Shown here in pieces: positions 7,952 to 17,700 of a DNA stretch of 23,275 nt (the stretch's first letter is position 1; each line of letters starts with the position of its first letter). The stretch is from UMGS1590 sp963558655 (GTDB lineage Bacteria; Bacillota; Peptococcia; Peptococcales; Peptococcaceae). The stretch lies in contig CAUWHJ010000029.1 of assembly GCA_963558655.1 (NCBI GenBank), positions 1 to 23,275 on the forward strand. Reading direction: 5' to 3'. Position numbers and translations under genes: made by a program. The notes under the pieces were generated by a model, which was not told the DNA's origin, made no database searches, and saw nothing but the letters and a program-made list of their open reading frames with translations.

Positions 7952-7957
7952 TATAAT
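7952..7957 (+). promoter_or_regulatory. -10 element of the two-component operon
   Basis: A perfect TATAAT is followed about 18 bases later by the AGGAGG of the response regulator. No recognisable -35 lies 16-18 bases upstream (CACGTA region), which fits an activator-dependent promoter with the repeats just upstream. Confidence 0.5.
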
Positions 7958-7987
7958 AAAGAGACTTTTCAATCAGGAGGTTTCATC

Positions 7988-8704
7988 ATGACCGATCACA
8001 CCGAACCATCGACACCACACGTGCTCATTGTCGATGATAACGCCGAAATCCGCGAAATTCTCCACATTCTACTTACAGGCGAGGGCTTTGCAGTGAGCGA
8101 AGCAGCTGATGGCACCAGTGCGCTGAACCTTATCACCCAAACCAGCTTCGACTGTATCATTCTTGATGTCATGATGCCCGGGCTTGACGGCTATCATACT
8201 TGTTTGGCCATTCGAGAGCGCACCAATGCGCCGATCCTTTTTCTGAGCGCGAAAACACAAGAGCGTGATAAAGTGCTCGGATTCGCCAGCGGCGGTGATG
8301 ACTATCTGGCCAAGCCCTTCTCTTACAACGAACTCATGAGCCGTGTGAAAGCGCTCATACGCCGCTATCACGTTTATCAGGGCAATGCTGCGCCACTGCC
8401 CCACCCCATCTACCAAATTGGCAATATTGTTATTGACGAGCAGCACCACCATGTAAAAAAAGGAGAGCAGACACTCACCCTCACCGATTTGGAATACGCC
8501 ATTCTTCTCTTGCTTGTCAAACATCGCGGGCAAATTTTCTCTGCCAGTCATCTTTATGAAATAGTTTGGCAAGAACCCTACTACCATGGTGCCAACAACA
8601 CGGTGATGGTCCACATCCGCAACCTGCGCCGCAAAATCGAAGAAGATCCCGCCAATCCAACCATCATTCGCACAGTTTGGGGAAGGGGGTATTGTTGTGA
8701 CTAA
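7988..8704 (+). CDS. OmpR/PhoB-family response regulator
   Basis: The protein has 238 residues. ATG at 7988 lies 6 bases after AGGAGG; an in-frame upstream ATG at 7946 overlaps the promoter and lacks a ribosome binding site. The receiver domain (about 11-125) has acidic pair D16-D17, phosphoacceptor D60 (LDVMMPG), S87 and K109 (LAKPF). A winged-helix DNA-binding domain follows (about 142-238, TDLEYAILLLLV to RTVWGRGY). All phosphorylation residues are present. The stop overlaps the GTG of the histidine kinase by 8 bases, indicating translational coupling. The cognate kinase reading frame is broken in this sequence, so the regulator may be orphaned or depend on another phosphate donor. Confidence 0.93.
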   Translation: MTDHTEPSTPHVLIVDDNAEIREILHILLTGEGFAVSEAADGTSALNLITQTSFDCIILDVMMPGLDGYHTCLAIRERTNAPILFLSAKTQERDKVLGFASGGDDYLAKPFSYNELMSRVKALIRRYHVYQGNAAPLPHPIYQIGNIVIDEQHHHVKKGEQTLTLTDLEYAILLLLVKHRGQIFSASHLYEIVWQEPYYHGANNTVMVHIRNLRRKIEEDPANPTIIRTVWGRGYCCD

Positions 8705-10039
8705 AGCACACAACTGGCGGATTCGCAGCAAGCTGCTCCTGCTTATTCTGGGCACAGCGGCAGCGTGTGTGCTGCTATTTATCGGTCTTTGGCACCAACA
8801 GAACACCGTCTGTACGCTGCTTGAACGGTCGGTATCGTTGATTGGTTCGATGAAGAAGCATTTGAGGAACGTGCACGCGCTTTGGCAAAAAATTACACCG
8901 TTCCTCCCTTCTATGAAGAAGGTGACGGCGAAAACGATCCGGCTGTCATTGCCTTTCAACCTTACTGTGACAGCCTCGCCGATGAATTGACAAGCGTTGC
9001 TATCTATGGTGATGATGGGCTTTATCGCGCAGGTAAGGCAGCCGACATTGTCCAGCGTTCCTGGTTCAACACGATATGGACGCTCAGTTTCAAAATGCTC
9101 GGAGAAGAGATCTGCGAATTTCCTATTGAATTCACCAATGGCACACACAGCGTCATCGTCTATTCTTATCACCGTGTACTCTTTACCTACCCCTATCTTT
9201 TTTTCTGTTTATTCGTCAGCATTGCTGTATTTTTAGGCAGTATGATACTCTTTGTACAACGCATGACACGCCGTATTCATCACATTGAAAACGCTATCCT
9301 GCAAATGGCTGGCGGCGACCTTGCTACACCGGTGCCAAACTGCGGCAGCGATGAAATTGGTGTTGTTGCGCGCGAACTTGACACGCTACGCACCACCCTG
9401 ACAGACAACATACAACACGAGCTTGACGCCCAGCGTGCCAACCGCGACCTCATCATGGCCCTTTCTCACGATTTACGCACACCTCTCACAGTATTGATTG
9501 GCTATCTGGAAGTGCTCAAACACAGTACTGGCCAAAGTACCACACGCTATACCGAGCGCTGCTTACAAAAAGCCGATGAACTGCGCGTGCTAACCGACCA
9601 TCTCTTTAATGCTGCACGCACCGAAGAAACACCTGCGGCACCAACATTGCAACAACTCCCCGTGTCGCTTTTTGTTGATATTGTGAACAGCAGCGTTGAT
9701 TTTCTGCAAACTTGCGGCTTTCATATTGAAACGTCACCCATATCCTGCAATGGCACCTTGCTCGGGGATCCTACCACATTGCGGCGCATCTGCGATAATT
9801 TGTTTTTCAATATTGTCAAGTATGGCGATAAAACACTGCCCGTTCGTGTACAACTGGAGACTGATGACACCACCCTGCATCTCCATCTTAGCAACGCCAA
9901 CAAAGCAAACACCAGCGAAGGCAGCCAGATTGGCTTAAAAAATGTGCGTCATTTGCTCGAAAATCTCGGCGGCACCCTTGAGACTAGCGAATCTGCCACA
10001 CATTTCAACGTGCATCTTTCACTGCCGCTCGTTTTGTAA
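8697..10039 (+). pseudogene. Sensor histidine kinase split by a frameshift
   Basis: The first part starts at GTG 8697 and contains a short cytoplasmic stretch, membrane segment 1 (about residues 12-33) and HQQNTVCTLLER. Between about 8825 and 8840 the coding frame moves. The continuation (GIVDWFDEEAFEERARALAKN) runs in another frame to the stop at 10039. That part holds the extracellular domain, membrane segment 2 (FFCLFVSIAVFLGSMILF), a HAMP linker, the phosphorylated-histidine box (ALSHDLRTPLTVLIGYL) and an ATPase domain with N-box (DNLFFNIVKYG) and GSQIGLKNV. The DxGxG motif is replaced by LSNANKAN, as in some kinases of this group. Adding one base near 8830 would restore a kinase of about 448 residues. 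No slippery heptamer or usable internal start was seen. It may be a true mutation or a sequencing error. Confidence 0.85.
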
Positions 10040-10050
10040 AAACCTCCGCA

Positions 10051-10095
10051 AAATAGAAAGCGGCGCTCCCTATACAGGAGTGCCGTTTTCTATTT
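10051..10095 (+). terminator. Intrinsic terminator of the two-component operon
   Basis: A 19-bp hairpin with two G-T pairs has arms 10051-10069 and 10077-10095 and a 7-base loop. The 3' arm ends in TTTTCTATTT. It begins 12 bases after the kinase stop and is convergent with the tuf terminator. Confidence 0.75.
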
Positions 10096-10110
10096 CATAA
10101 GATAACCACG

Positions 10111-10143
10111 AAAAAAGCTCAGAGCGTGATGCTCTGAGCTTTT
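10111..10143 (-). terminator. Intrinsic terminator of the tuf operon
   Basis: AAAAGCTCAGAGC pairs perfectly with GCTCTGAGCTTTT over 13 bp around the loop ATCAC. On the minus strand the stem ends in TTTTTT. It lies 25 bases after the tuf stop codon. Confidence 0.9.
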
Positions 10144-10167
10144 GTATCGCTTTGTGACAAGCTAAGA

Positions 10168-11358
10168 TTATTCAAAGATCTTAGCAACGGTACCAGCACC
10201 TACGGTGTGGCCACCTTCACGAATTGCGAACTGAAGACCTTCTTCCATTGCGATTGGGTGGATCAGTTCTACGGTCATGGTGACGTGGTCACCAGGCATT
10301 ACCATTTCTACGCCTTCTGGCAGGGTGATGGTACCGGTTACGTCGGTGGTACGGAAGTAGAACTGTGGACGATAGCCATCGAAGAATGGTTTATGACGGC
10401 CACCTTCTTCTTTCGTCAGGACGTATACCTGTGCTTCGAACTTGGTATGTGGGGTGATGGTGTTTGGATGCGCCAGTACCTGTCCACGTTCGATTTCTTT
10501 CTTATCTACGCCGCGCAGCAGTACGCCGATGTTGTCCCCTGCTTCTGCATGATCGAGGATCTTACGGAACATTTCTACGCCGGTGCAGACGGTCTTCTTG
10601 ATTTCTGGCTTGATACCTACGATCTGCAGTTCGTCGCCGACTTTCAGCTGGCCACGTTCTACACGACCGGTTGCTACGGTACCACGACCGGTGATGGAGA
10701 ATACGTCTTCGACTGGCATCAGGAATGGCTTGTCGATGTCACGGGTTGGGGTTGGGATGTATTCGTCGACGGCCTTCATCAGTTCTTTGATGCCGTCTGC
10801 CCATGGACCGGTTGGATCCTGCAGTGCCTGATAAGCGGAGCCACGGATGACTGGGATGTCATCGCCTGGATATTCATATTCGCTGAGGAGTTCGCGGATT
10901 TCCATTTCAACGAGGTCGAGGAGTTCTTCGTCGTCGACGAGGTCGCACTTGTTCATGAATACGACGATGTAAGGAACGCCTACCTGACGAGCGAGCAGGA
11001 TGTGTTCGCGGGTCTGTGGCATTGGACCGTCAGCTGCAGATACAACGAGGATTGCACCGTCCATCTGAGCAGCACCGGTGATCATGTTCTTAACGTAGTC
11101 GGCGTGCCCTGGGCAGTCTACGTGTGCATAGTGACGGGTGTCGGTTTCATATTCAACGTGCGCGGTGTTGATGGTAATACCGCGTTCTCTTTCTTCTGGC
11201 GCCTTGTCGATATCTTCGAACTTGGTGCTGGCTGCTTTACCTTCGAGTGCGAGCACTGCGGTGATTGCAGCGGTGGTGGTGGTTTTACCATGGTCAACGT
11301 GACCGATGGTACCAATGTTTACGTGTGGTTTTGTACGCTGAAATTGTTCTTTTGCCAT
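10168..11358 (-). CDS. tuf: Elongation factor Tu
   Basis: The protein has 396 residues, normal for EF-Tu. It delivers aminoacyl-tRNA to the ribosomal A site with GTP hydrolysis in the cytoplasm. The GTPase motifs are intact: GHVDHGKT (19-26), DCPGH (81-85) and NKCD (136-139). Domains 2 and 3 follow, with the conserved GYRPQFYFRTTDVTG and the C-terminal GGHTVGAGTV. ATG is preceded by AGGAGG. The gene is the last of the rpsL-rpsG-fusA-tuf unit, 30 bases after fusA, and is followed by a strong terminator. Its uniform codon use leaves a long open frame on the opposite strand that is not a gene. Confidence 0.99.
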   Translation of the reverse strand: MAKEQFQRTKPHVNIGTIGHVDHGKTTTTAAITAVLALEGKAASTKFEDIDKAPEERERGITINTAHVEYETDTRHYAHVDCPGHADYVKNMITGAAQMDGAILVVSAADGPMPQTREHILLARQVGVPYIVVFMNKCDLVDDEELLDLVEMEIRELLSEYEYPGDDIPVIRGSAYQALQDPTGPWADGIKELMKAVDEYIPTPTRDIDKPFLMPVEDVFSITGRGTVATGRVERGQLKVGDELQIVGIKPEIKKTVCTGVEMFRKILDHAEAGDNIGVLLRGVDKKEIERGQVLAHPNTITPHTKFEAQVYVLTKEEGGRHKPFFDGYRPQFYFRTTDVTGTITLPEGVEMVMPGDHVTMTVELIHPIAMEEGLQFAIREGGHTVGAGTVAKIFE

Positions 11359-11388
11359 TGTTAAATTCCTCCTAAAATCGGATGATTA

Positions 11389-13467
11389 TTACTTACCATT
11401 GCGTTTTGCGATGATTTCATCGGCAATGGATTTTGGAACTTCTTCAAAGTGGTCAGACTGCATGGTGTACACACCGCGACCCTGAGTACGGGAACGCAGG
11501 TCGGTTGCATAACCGAACATCTCAGAAAGTGGAACGAAACCACGAATAATCTGAGTGTTGTCAACAGCTTCCATACCTTCGATACGGCCACGACGGGAGT
11601 TCAAGTCACCCATAACATCGCCCATGTATTCTTCTGGAACAGTGATTTCAATCTTCATCACAGGTTCGAGCAGAACTGGGTTAGCCTTGAGTGCACAGTT
11701 CTTGAATGCCATGGAACCAGCAACCTTAAATGCCATTTCAGAAGAGTCGACATCGTGGTAGGAACCATCAACGAGGGTTGCCTTCACGTCAACAACTTCA
11801 TAACCGGCAAGGACACCGTTTTCCATTGCTTCTTTGATACCGGCTTCGATAGGCCCAATGTATTCTTTTGGTACAGCACCGCCGACGATCTTGCTTTCAA
11901 ACTGGAAGCCGGAACCTGGTTCCAGTGGTTCAAGGTCGATGACTGCGTGACCATACTGACCGCGACCACCGGACTGACGAACGAATTTACCTTCGCCATG
12001 TACAGCGCTGCGGATGGTTTCTTTATAGGAAACGCGTGGTTTACCAACGTTTGCTTCAACGTTGAATTCTCTCTTGAGACGGTCAACGATGATGTCAAGG
12101 TGAAGTTCACCCATACCAGCAATGATGGTCTGTCCCGTTTCTTCATCGGTCCAAGCCTTGAAGGTTGGGTCTTCTTCTGCGAGTTTTGCAAGCGCAATAC
12201 CCATCTTATCCTGGTCGCCCTTAGAAGCTGGTTCAATAGCAATATTGATAACAGGATCTGGGAATTCCATGGATTCGAGGATGATTGGCTGATCTTCTGC
12301 ACAGAGGGAGTCACCGGTACCAACATCTTTCAAACCAACAGCGGCTGCGATGTCGCCGGCATATACCTTATCAACTTCCTTACGATGGTTAGCGTGCATC
12401 ATAACGATACGGCTGATACGTTCACGTTTGCCCTTGGTAGCGTTGTACACATAGCTGCCGCTTTCAAGAGTACCGGAATATACGCGGAAGAAGGTGAGCT
12501 TTCCTACGTATGGGTCGGTCATAACTTTGAAAGCCAAAGCAGAGAATGGTTCGCTATCGCTAGGATGACGTTCAGCTTCTTCACCATCTGGCAGAGTGCC
12601 CTTGATGGAAGGAACATCAACTGGGGATGGGCAGTAGTCTACGACAGCGTCGAGGAGGAACTGTACCCCTTTGTTTTTGAAGGCGGAACCGCAGAGCACT
12701 GGAACAGTGTCGTTTGCGATGGTAGCCTTACGAATGGCTTTCTTGATGTCTTTCACATCGAGGTCGCCAGTTTCGAAGAATTTTTCCATCAGATCTTCAT
12801 CGAGTTCTGCAACATCTTCGATAAGTTTCTGACGATATTCATCAACAGTATCCTGAAGGTCTGCTGGAATGTCGATTTCTTCGTAGTTGACAAGTTCGGT
12901 GCCTTCGAGGAACTTGTAGGCTTTCATTTCTACAAGGTCAACAACGCCGGAGAAGTCTGCTTCGGCACCGATTGGCACCTGCATAATGAGGGCGTGTGCA
13001 CCGAGACGTTCCTTAATCTGGCGGCAAACATTGAAGTAGTTTGCGCCGGTACGGTCCATCTTGTTGACGAACGCAATACGTGGAACGTTGTAACGTACGG
13101 CCTGACGCCATACGGTTTCGGATTGTGGCTGTACACCAGCAACAGCGCAGAATACAGCAACAGAGCTGTCCAATACGCGCAGTGAACGTTCAACTTCTAC
13201 GGTAAAGTCGACGTGCCCTGGGGTGTCAATGATGTTGATACGTTTACCTTTCCAGGTTGCAGTCGTCGCTGCAGAAGTAATGGTGATACCACGTTCCTGT
13301 TCCTGTTCCATCCAGTCCATGGTAGCTGCGCCATCATGAACTTCACCGATCTTATGGGAACGGCCAGTGTAGTACAGAATACGTTCGGTCGTGGTGGTTT
13401 TACCTGCGTCGATATGCGCCATAATACCAATGTTACGGGTATTTTCGAGCGAATATTCTCTTGCCAC
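11389..13467 (-). CDS. fusA: Elongation factor G
   Basis: The protein has 692 residues, the family length. It catalyses ribosomal translocation after peptide bond formation and, with recycling factor, ribosome splitting. The G-domain motifs are present: AHIDAGKT (17-24), DTPGH (81-85) and NKMD (135-138). Domains II to V follow, including the domain IV region (SGGRGQYGHAVIDLEPLE) and the C-terminal RSRTQGRGVYTMQSDHFEEVP. The start is GTG with AGGAGG 7 bases upstream. It lies 47 bases after rpsG and 30 bases before tuf, as in the conserved str operon. Confidence 0.99.
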   Translation of the reverse strand: MAREYSLENTRNIGIMAHIDAGKTTTTERILYYTGRSHKIGEVHDGAATMDWMEQEQERGITITSAATTATWKGKRINIIDTPGHVDFTVEVERSLRVLDSSVAVFCAVAGVQPQSETVWRQAVRYNVPRIAFVNKMDRTGANYFNVCRQIKERLGAHALIMQVPIGAEADFSGVVDLVEMKAYKFLEGTELVNYEEIDIPADLQDTVDEYRQKLIEDVAELDEDLMEKFFETGDLDVKDIKKAIRKATIANDTVPVLCGSAFKNKGVQFLLDAVVDYCPSPVDVPSIKGTLPDGEEAERHPSDSEPFSALAFKVMTDPYVGKLTFFRVYSGTLESGSYVYNATKGKRERISRIVMMHANHRKEVDKVYAGDIAAAVGLKDVGTGDSLCAEDQPIILESMEFPDPVINIAIEPASKGDQDKMGIALAKLAEEDPTFKAWTDEETGQTIIAGMGELHLDIIVDRLKREFNVEANVGKPRVSYKETIRSAVHGEGKFVRQSGGRGQYGHAVIDLEPLEPGSGFQFESKIVGGAVPKEYIGPIEAGIKEAMENGVLAGYEVVDVKATLVDGSYHDVDSSEMAFKVAGSMAFKNCALKANPVLLEPVMKIEITVPEEYMGDVMGDLNSRRGRIEGMEAVDNTQIIRGFVPLSEMFGYATDLRSRTQGRGVYTMQSDHFEEVPKSIADEIIAKRNGK

Positions 13468-13514
13468 TGATTATCCTCCTTTATATTGATAGTTGTGTAA
13501 GTATGAAGTAATGA

Positions 13515-13985
13515 TTACCAACGATAATGTGCGAAAGCCTTGTTGGCTTCTGCCATTCTGTGGGTTTCTTCTTTCTTCTTCACAGCGCCGCCGGTATTGT
13601 TAGCAGCATCCATGATTTCGTTAGCCAAACGCAAATCCATGGTCTTTTCACCACGTTTGCGAGCGAAGGTTACCAACCAACGCAAGCCGAGGGTCTGACG
13701 ACGGTCAGCGCGTACTTCGATTGGTACCTGATAGTTAGCACCACCAACGCGGCGTGCCTTAACTTCGAGTACAGGCATGATGTTCTTCAGTGCTTCTTCA
13801 AAAACATCAATGGCTTCATTTCCGGTTTTTTCAGCGACGATGTCAAATGCGCTGTATACGATATGTTCAGCTACACCCTTTTTACCATCAAGCATGATGT
13901 GATTGATGAGCTTGGTCACTTGCTTGCTGTTGTAAATTGGGTCAGCGAGTACTTCTCTCTTTGGAGCTCTAGCTTTTCTGGACAT
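13515..13985 (-). CDS. rpsG: 30S ribosomal protein S7
   Basis: The protein has 156 residues, full length. S7 nucleates assembly of the 30S head by binding the 3' domain of 16S rRNA. Conserved stretches include SRKARAPKREVLADPIYNS at the start, ARRVGGANYQVPIEV in the middle and RMAEANKAFAHYRW at the end. ATG has a GGAGG upstream. The gene sits 54 bases after rpsL and 47 bases before fusA. In Proteobacteria S7 represses its own operon by binding mRNA; whether it does so here is unknown. Confidence 0.98.
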   Translation of the reverse strand: MSRKARAPKREVLADPIYNSKQVTKLINHIMLDGKKGVAEHIVYSAFDIVAEKTGNEAIDVFEEALKNIMPVLEVKARRVGGANYQVPIEVRADRRQTLGLRWLVTFARKRGEKTMDLRLANEIMDAANNTGGAVKKKEETHRMAEANKAFAHYRW

Positions 13986-14039
13986 GAGGGCCTCCTTTCA
14001 CTATTTTACATCCATTAAAGTGTATTGAGTCGTCTTAAA

Positions 14040-14411
14040 TTACTTAGGACGTTTGGTGCCGTATTTAGAACGAGACTGTCTACGGTCGTTAACGCCTGCA
14101 GCGTCCAAGGTACCACGAACGAGATGATAACGTACCCCTGGAAGGTCACGTACTCTCCCGCCGCGAACGAGAACAACGCTGTGTTCCTGTAAGTTGTGGC
14201 CGATCCCTGGGATGTAAACAGTTACTTCGGTGCCGTTGGTCAAGCGAACACGGGCTACTTTACGAAGTGCAGAGTTTGGTTTCTTAGGGGTCGTGGTGTA
14301 CACTCTGGTGCAGAGACCTCTCTTCTGTGGGTTGCTCTGCAGAGCAGGAGTGGTGGATTTTTTGCGACTGGACTGTCTCCCTTTGTTAACCAGCTGATTG
14401 ATTGTTGGCAT
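14040..14411 (-). CDS. rpsL: 30S ribosomal protein S12
   Basis: The protein has 123 residues, family length. S12 lies at the decoding centre and influences accuracy and streptomycin response. The loop TTPKKPNSALRKVARVRL is intact with K43 and K44. In the second decoding loop, RGGRVRDLPGVRYH, residue 88 is Arg (codon CGT) where most bacteria have Lys. K88R is a known streptomycin-resistance substitution in E. coli and Mycobacterium tuberculosis. AAGGAGG precedes the ATG. It is the first gene of the rpsL-rpsG-fusA-tuf unit, with its own strong promoter and a leader of about 145 bases. Confidence 0.98.
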   Translation of the reverse strand: MPTINQLVNKGRQSSRKKSTTPALQSNPQKRGLCTRVYTTTPKKPNSALRKVARVRLTNGTEVTVYIPGIGHNLQEHSVVLVRGGRVRDLPGVRYHLVRGTLDAAGVNDRRQSRSKYGTKRPK

Positions 14412-14491
14412 ACTGCCACCTCCTTGTTAAAATATCATTTTCGTCAGGACTGACTGCACCAGATGCATGATCGTAGTGGCAGCAGCATTTG

Positions 14492-14554
14492 GTTTGTCTG
14501 ACGACGCCGATGCTTGCGGACGGTTGTTGTCCCACACGGGTCCCGCCGACAAAC
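14492..14554 (-). ncRNA. Structured 5' leader of the rpsL operon (candidate cis-regulatory RNA)
   Basis: Starting within a few bases of the predicted transcription start, GTTTGTC (14548-14554 on minus) pairs with GACAAAC (14492-14498). It encloses about 49 bases rich in G and C that contain further complementary blocks (for example CCC/GGG and CCG/CGG). The domain lies about 80 bases upstream of rpsL. It could be an autoregulatory ribosomal-protein leader or a 5' stabilising structure. I do not recognise it as a named family. Confidence 0.4.
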
Positions 14555-14563
14555 ACAATTAAG

Positions 14564-14592
14564 AATATATCACGCACACTTCTTCTTGTCAA
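14564..14592 (-). promoter_or_regulatory. Promoter of the rpsL-rpsG-fusA-tuf operon
   Basis: On the minus strand TTGACA (14587-14592), a 17-base spacer and TATATT (14564-14569). This is a near-consensus sigma-A promoter, as expected for a highly expressed ribosomal operon. It lies about 150 bases upstream of rpsL. Confidence 0.88.
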
Positions 14593-14697
14593 CGCTTTTT
14601 GCAAAATTTTATATCCACGTTTCCTTGCGTGTCCATTTTGCATAATCACTGTAAAAACGGCATTTCCATCTTGTATATCATCAATAAGTACACGTCT

Positions 14698-14735
14698 AAA
14701 TTAAAAGGACACGATTAAAATTATCGTGTCCTTTT
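14698..14735 (-). terminator. Intrinsic terminator after rpoC
   Basis: AAAAGGACACGAT pairs with ATCGTGTCCTTTT over 13 bp around a 7-base loop. The minus-strand tail reads TTTTAATTTAG. It lies 33 bases after the rpoC stop and separates rpoBC from the rpsL operon. The rest of the 357-base rpoC-rpsL gap holds only the rpsL promoter and leader. Confidence 0.8.
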
Positions 14736-14768
14736 TACGGTTGTTTTTCTATTCAATTCAATGAAATC

Positions 14769-17700
14769 TTAAATGAAAACCGGACGATCGTCCTTGACCT
14801 GTTCTTTCATGGTCGATTCCACAAATTCACTGTTTTCGTCACCATCAACACCATCAATGACTGCATTGACTTCATCATAAGCACCGCCATAGGCTTCGCC
14901 TTCCAGTTCAATGCGACGATAATGACGCATCCCTGTACCTGCTGGGATAAGTTTCCCGAGAATAACGTTTTCTTTAAGACCAATGAGGTAGTCGTTCTTC
15001 CCTTTAATCGCAGAATCGGTGAGTACCTTGGTGGTTTCCTGGAAGGAAGCCGCCGACAGGAAGGAGTCGGTAGCCAGTGCTGCTTTGGTAATCCCAAGCA
15101 GCTGCGTTTCGCCAACAGCCGGACGCAAACCTTCTGCTTCGAGGCGTTCGTTTTCTTCGTCAAAATCAATGATGTCAACTTGACTTCCGGCAAGGAAGTT
15201 GCTGTCGCCCACTTCTTCGATTTTCACTTTACGCATCATCTGGCGCACCATAACCTCAATGTGCTTGTCGTTGATGTCAACCCCTTGCAGACGGTAAACT
15301 TGCTGCACTCCACGCAGCAAGTATTCCTGTACGCCAAGCGGACCCTTGATAAGCAGGAGATCCTGTGGGTTGATGGAACCTTCGGTGAGTTCTTGGCCAG
15401 CTTCAACGGTCTGTCCTTCCATAACTGCAAGGTGAGCAGCAAATGGAATGACATAAGCATGTGCTTCGCCATTGTCAGTGATAACAGTTACTTCAGTGCG
15501 GCCTTTGTTTTCGCCAATGCTTACGCGGCCGTCCACTTCGGTAATAACAGCCTGCCCTTTAGGACGGCGTGCTTCAAACAATTCCTCGACACGAGGAAGA
15601 CCCTGTGTGATGTCGCCACCGGCGATACCGCCTGTGTGGAAGGTACGCATGGTGAGCTGTGTCCCCGGTTCCCCGATGGACTGTGCAGCAACGGTCCCAA
15701 CGGCTTCACCAACGTCAACAAGAACGCCGGTAGCCAAGTTGCGCCCATAGCACTTACTGCACACACCATGACGGCTGCGGCAGGTCAGCGCGCTGCGAAT
15801 ACGTACTTCTTTAACACCAGCCGCTTCGATGGCTTTGGCTTCTTCATCACTGATATAATCGTTGCGATGAGCGAGCACTTCACCGGTTTCCGGATGCAGT
15901 ACATCGGAGGCCAGATAACGACCGGCAACACGTTCCCAAAGTGGTTCGATGGTTTCAGTGCCGTTCATGATGGCACGAACAGTCAGACCAGATTCCGTAC
16001 CGCAATCAAGTTCACGCACAATAACATCTTGTGCAACGTCAACAAGACGGCGGGTAAGGTAACCGGAGTCGGCTGTACGGAGTGCGGTATCGGCCAACCC
16101 TTTACGTGCACCGTGAGAAGAAATGAAGTATTCCAACACGGTCAGACCTTCACGGAAGTTTGCCTTGATTGGCATTTCGATGGTTTTACCAGATGGGTCA
16201 GCCATAAGACCGCGCATACCGGCAAGCTGACGAATCTGCTGGTTGTTACCACGGGCCCCAGAAGTCGCCATCATGTTGATAGAATTGAATTTGCCGAGGT
16301 TTTCCAACAGCGCGTTCCCAATATCATCGGTGCATTTTGTCCACACATCAATAACCAGTTTATAGCGTTCATCGTCGGTAATAAGACCACGGCGGAATTT
16401 GGTTTCAATTCGGTCAACTTTGGCTTCTGCCTCGTCAAGCAAGGTTTGTTTACTTTCCGGAATAACCATGTCCATGTAGCCAATGGAAATCCCCGATTGC
16501 GTGGAGTATTTGAAGCCCTGTGCTTTAATCCCATCCAACATATTTGCAGTGCCGCTTGCACCATAGATGCGGAAGCAAGCATCAACAATGTTGCCAAGTT
16601 TTTTCTTACCAACAACTTCGTTGACAAATGGTACTTTTTCCGGAATTGGATTATTGAAAATGATACGGCCAACGGTGGTTTCAATGATGTTGCCATCATT
16701 CATACGCACATGAATTGGCGCTTGCAGATGAATCGCACCAGCATCATAGGCAAGCTGCGCTTCGGTTGGCGAGCAGAAATACTTGCCTGCGCCAAGCGCA
16801 TCTTCACGTTCAATGGTCATATAATAGCTGCCCAAAACCATGTCCTGCGTTGGTACAGTAACAGGACGGCCATCTTTAGGGTTCAAGATGTTGTTTGCAG
16901 CCAGCATGAGAATACGTGCTTCTGCCTGTGCTTCGGTGGACAATGGCACGTGAACAGCCATCTGGTCACCGTCAAAGTCTGCATTATAAGCGGTGCAGGC
17001 CAATGGATGCAGTTTCAGCGCACGGCCTTCAACAAGCACCGGTTCAAAAGCCTGAATCCCCAATCTGTGCAGGGTCGGTGCACGGTTTAAGAGCACTGGA
17101 TGATCTTTGATAACGTCTTCCAGCACATCCCAGATGGCGTTGTCAAAACGTTCAACCATACGTTTTGCACTCTTAATGTTATGAGCAGTGCCGTCTTCCA
17201 AGAGCTTACGCATAACAAATGGCTTAAAGAGCTCAACAGCCATTTCTTTTGGCAGACCGCACTGGTGCATTTTCAGTTCAGGCCCTACGACGATAACGGA
17301 ACGGCCAGAGTAGTCAACACGTTTACCGAGCAGGTTCTGACGGAAACGCCCTTGTTTCCCTTTGAGCATATCAGAAAGGCTCTTGAGAGCACGGTTGCCA
17401 GGGCCGGTAACCGGACGGCCACGACGGCCGTTGTCGATGAGTGCATCGACAGCTTCCTGCAACATACGTTTTTCGTTGCGAACGATGATGTCCGGTGCAC
17501 CGAGATCCAGCAAACGTTTAAGACGGTTATTGCGGTTAAGCACACGGCGATAGAGGTCGTTCAAATCGCTGGTTGCAAAACGCCCGCCATCGAGTTGCAC
17601 CATTGGGCGAATGTCCGGTGGAATAACTGGCAGTACGTCCAGCACCATCCATGCAGGATTATTGCCAGAAGCACGCATACCTTCCACCACTTCAAAGCGG

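Noticed and set aside
8069..9172. A 367-codon minus-strand open frame across the response regulator and kinase
   Set aside because: It is antisense to a clear receiver and winged-helix domain, and its protein shows no family features.
9810..10030. Kinase called inactive because the DxGxG motif is missing
   Set aside because: A shortened ATP-lid region with Asn-containing LSN and GSQIGLKNV occurs in functional kinases of this group. The frameshift, not the motif, is the defect.
14922..17090. A 722-codon plus-strand open frame opposite rpoC, with similar long frames opposite fusA, tuf and rpoB
   Set aside because: They lie entirely antisense to conserved genes, have no ribosome binding site or recognisable domains, and arise from the codon bias of the true genes.
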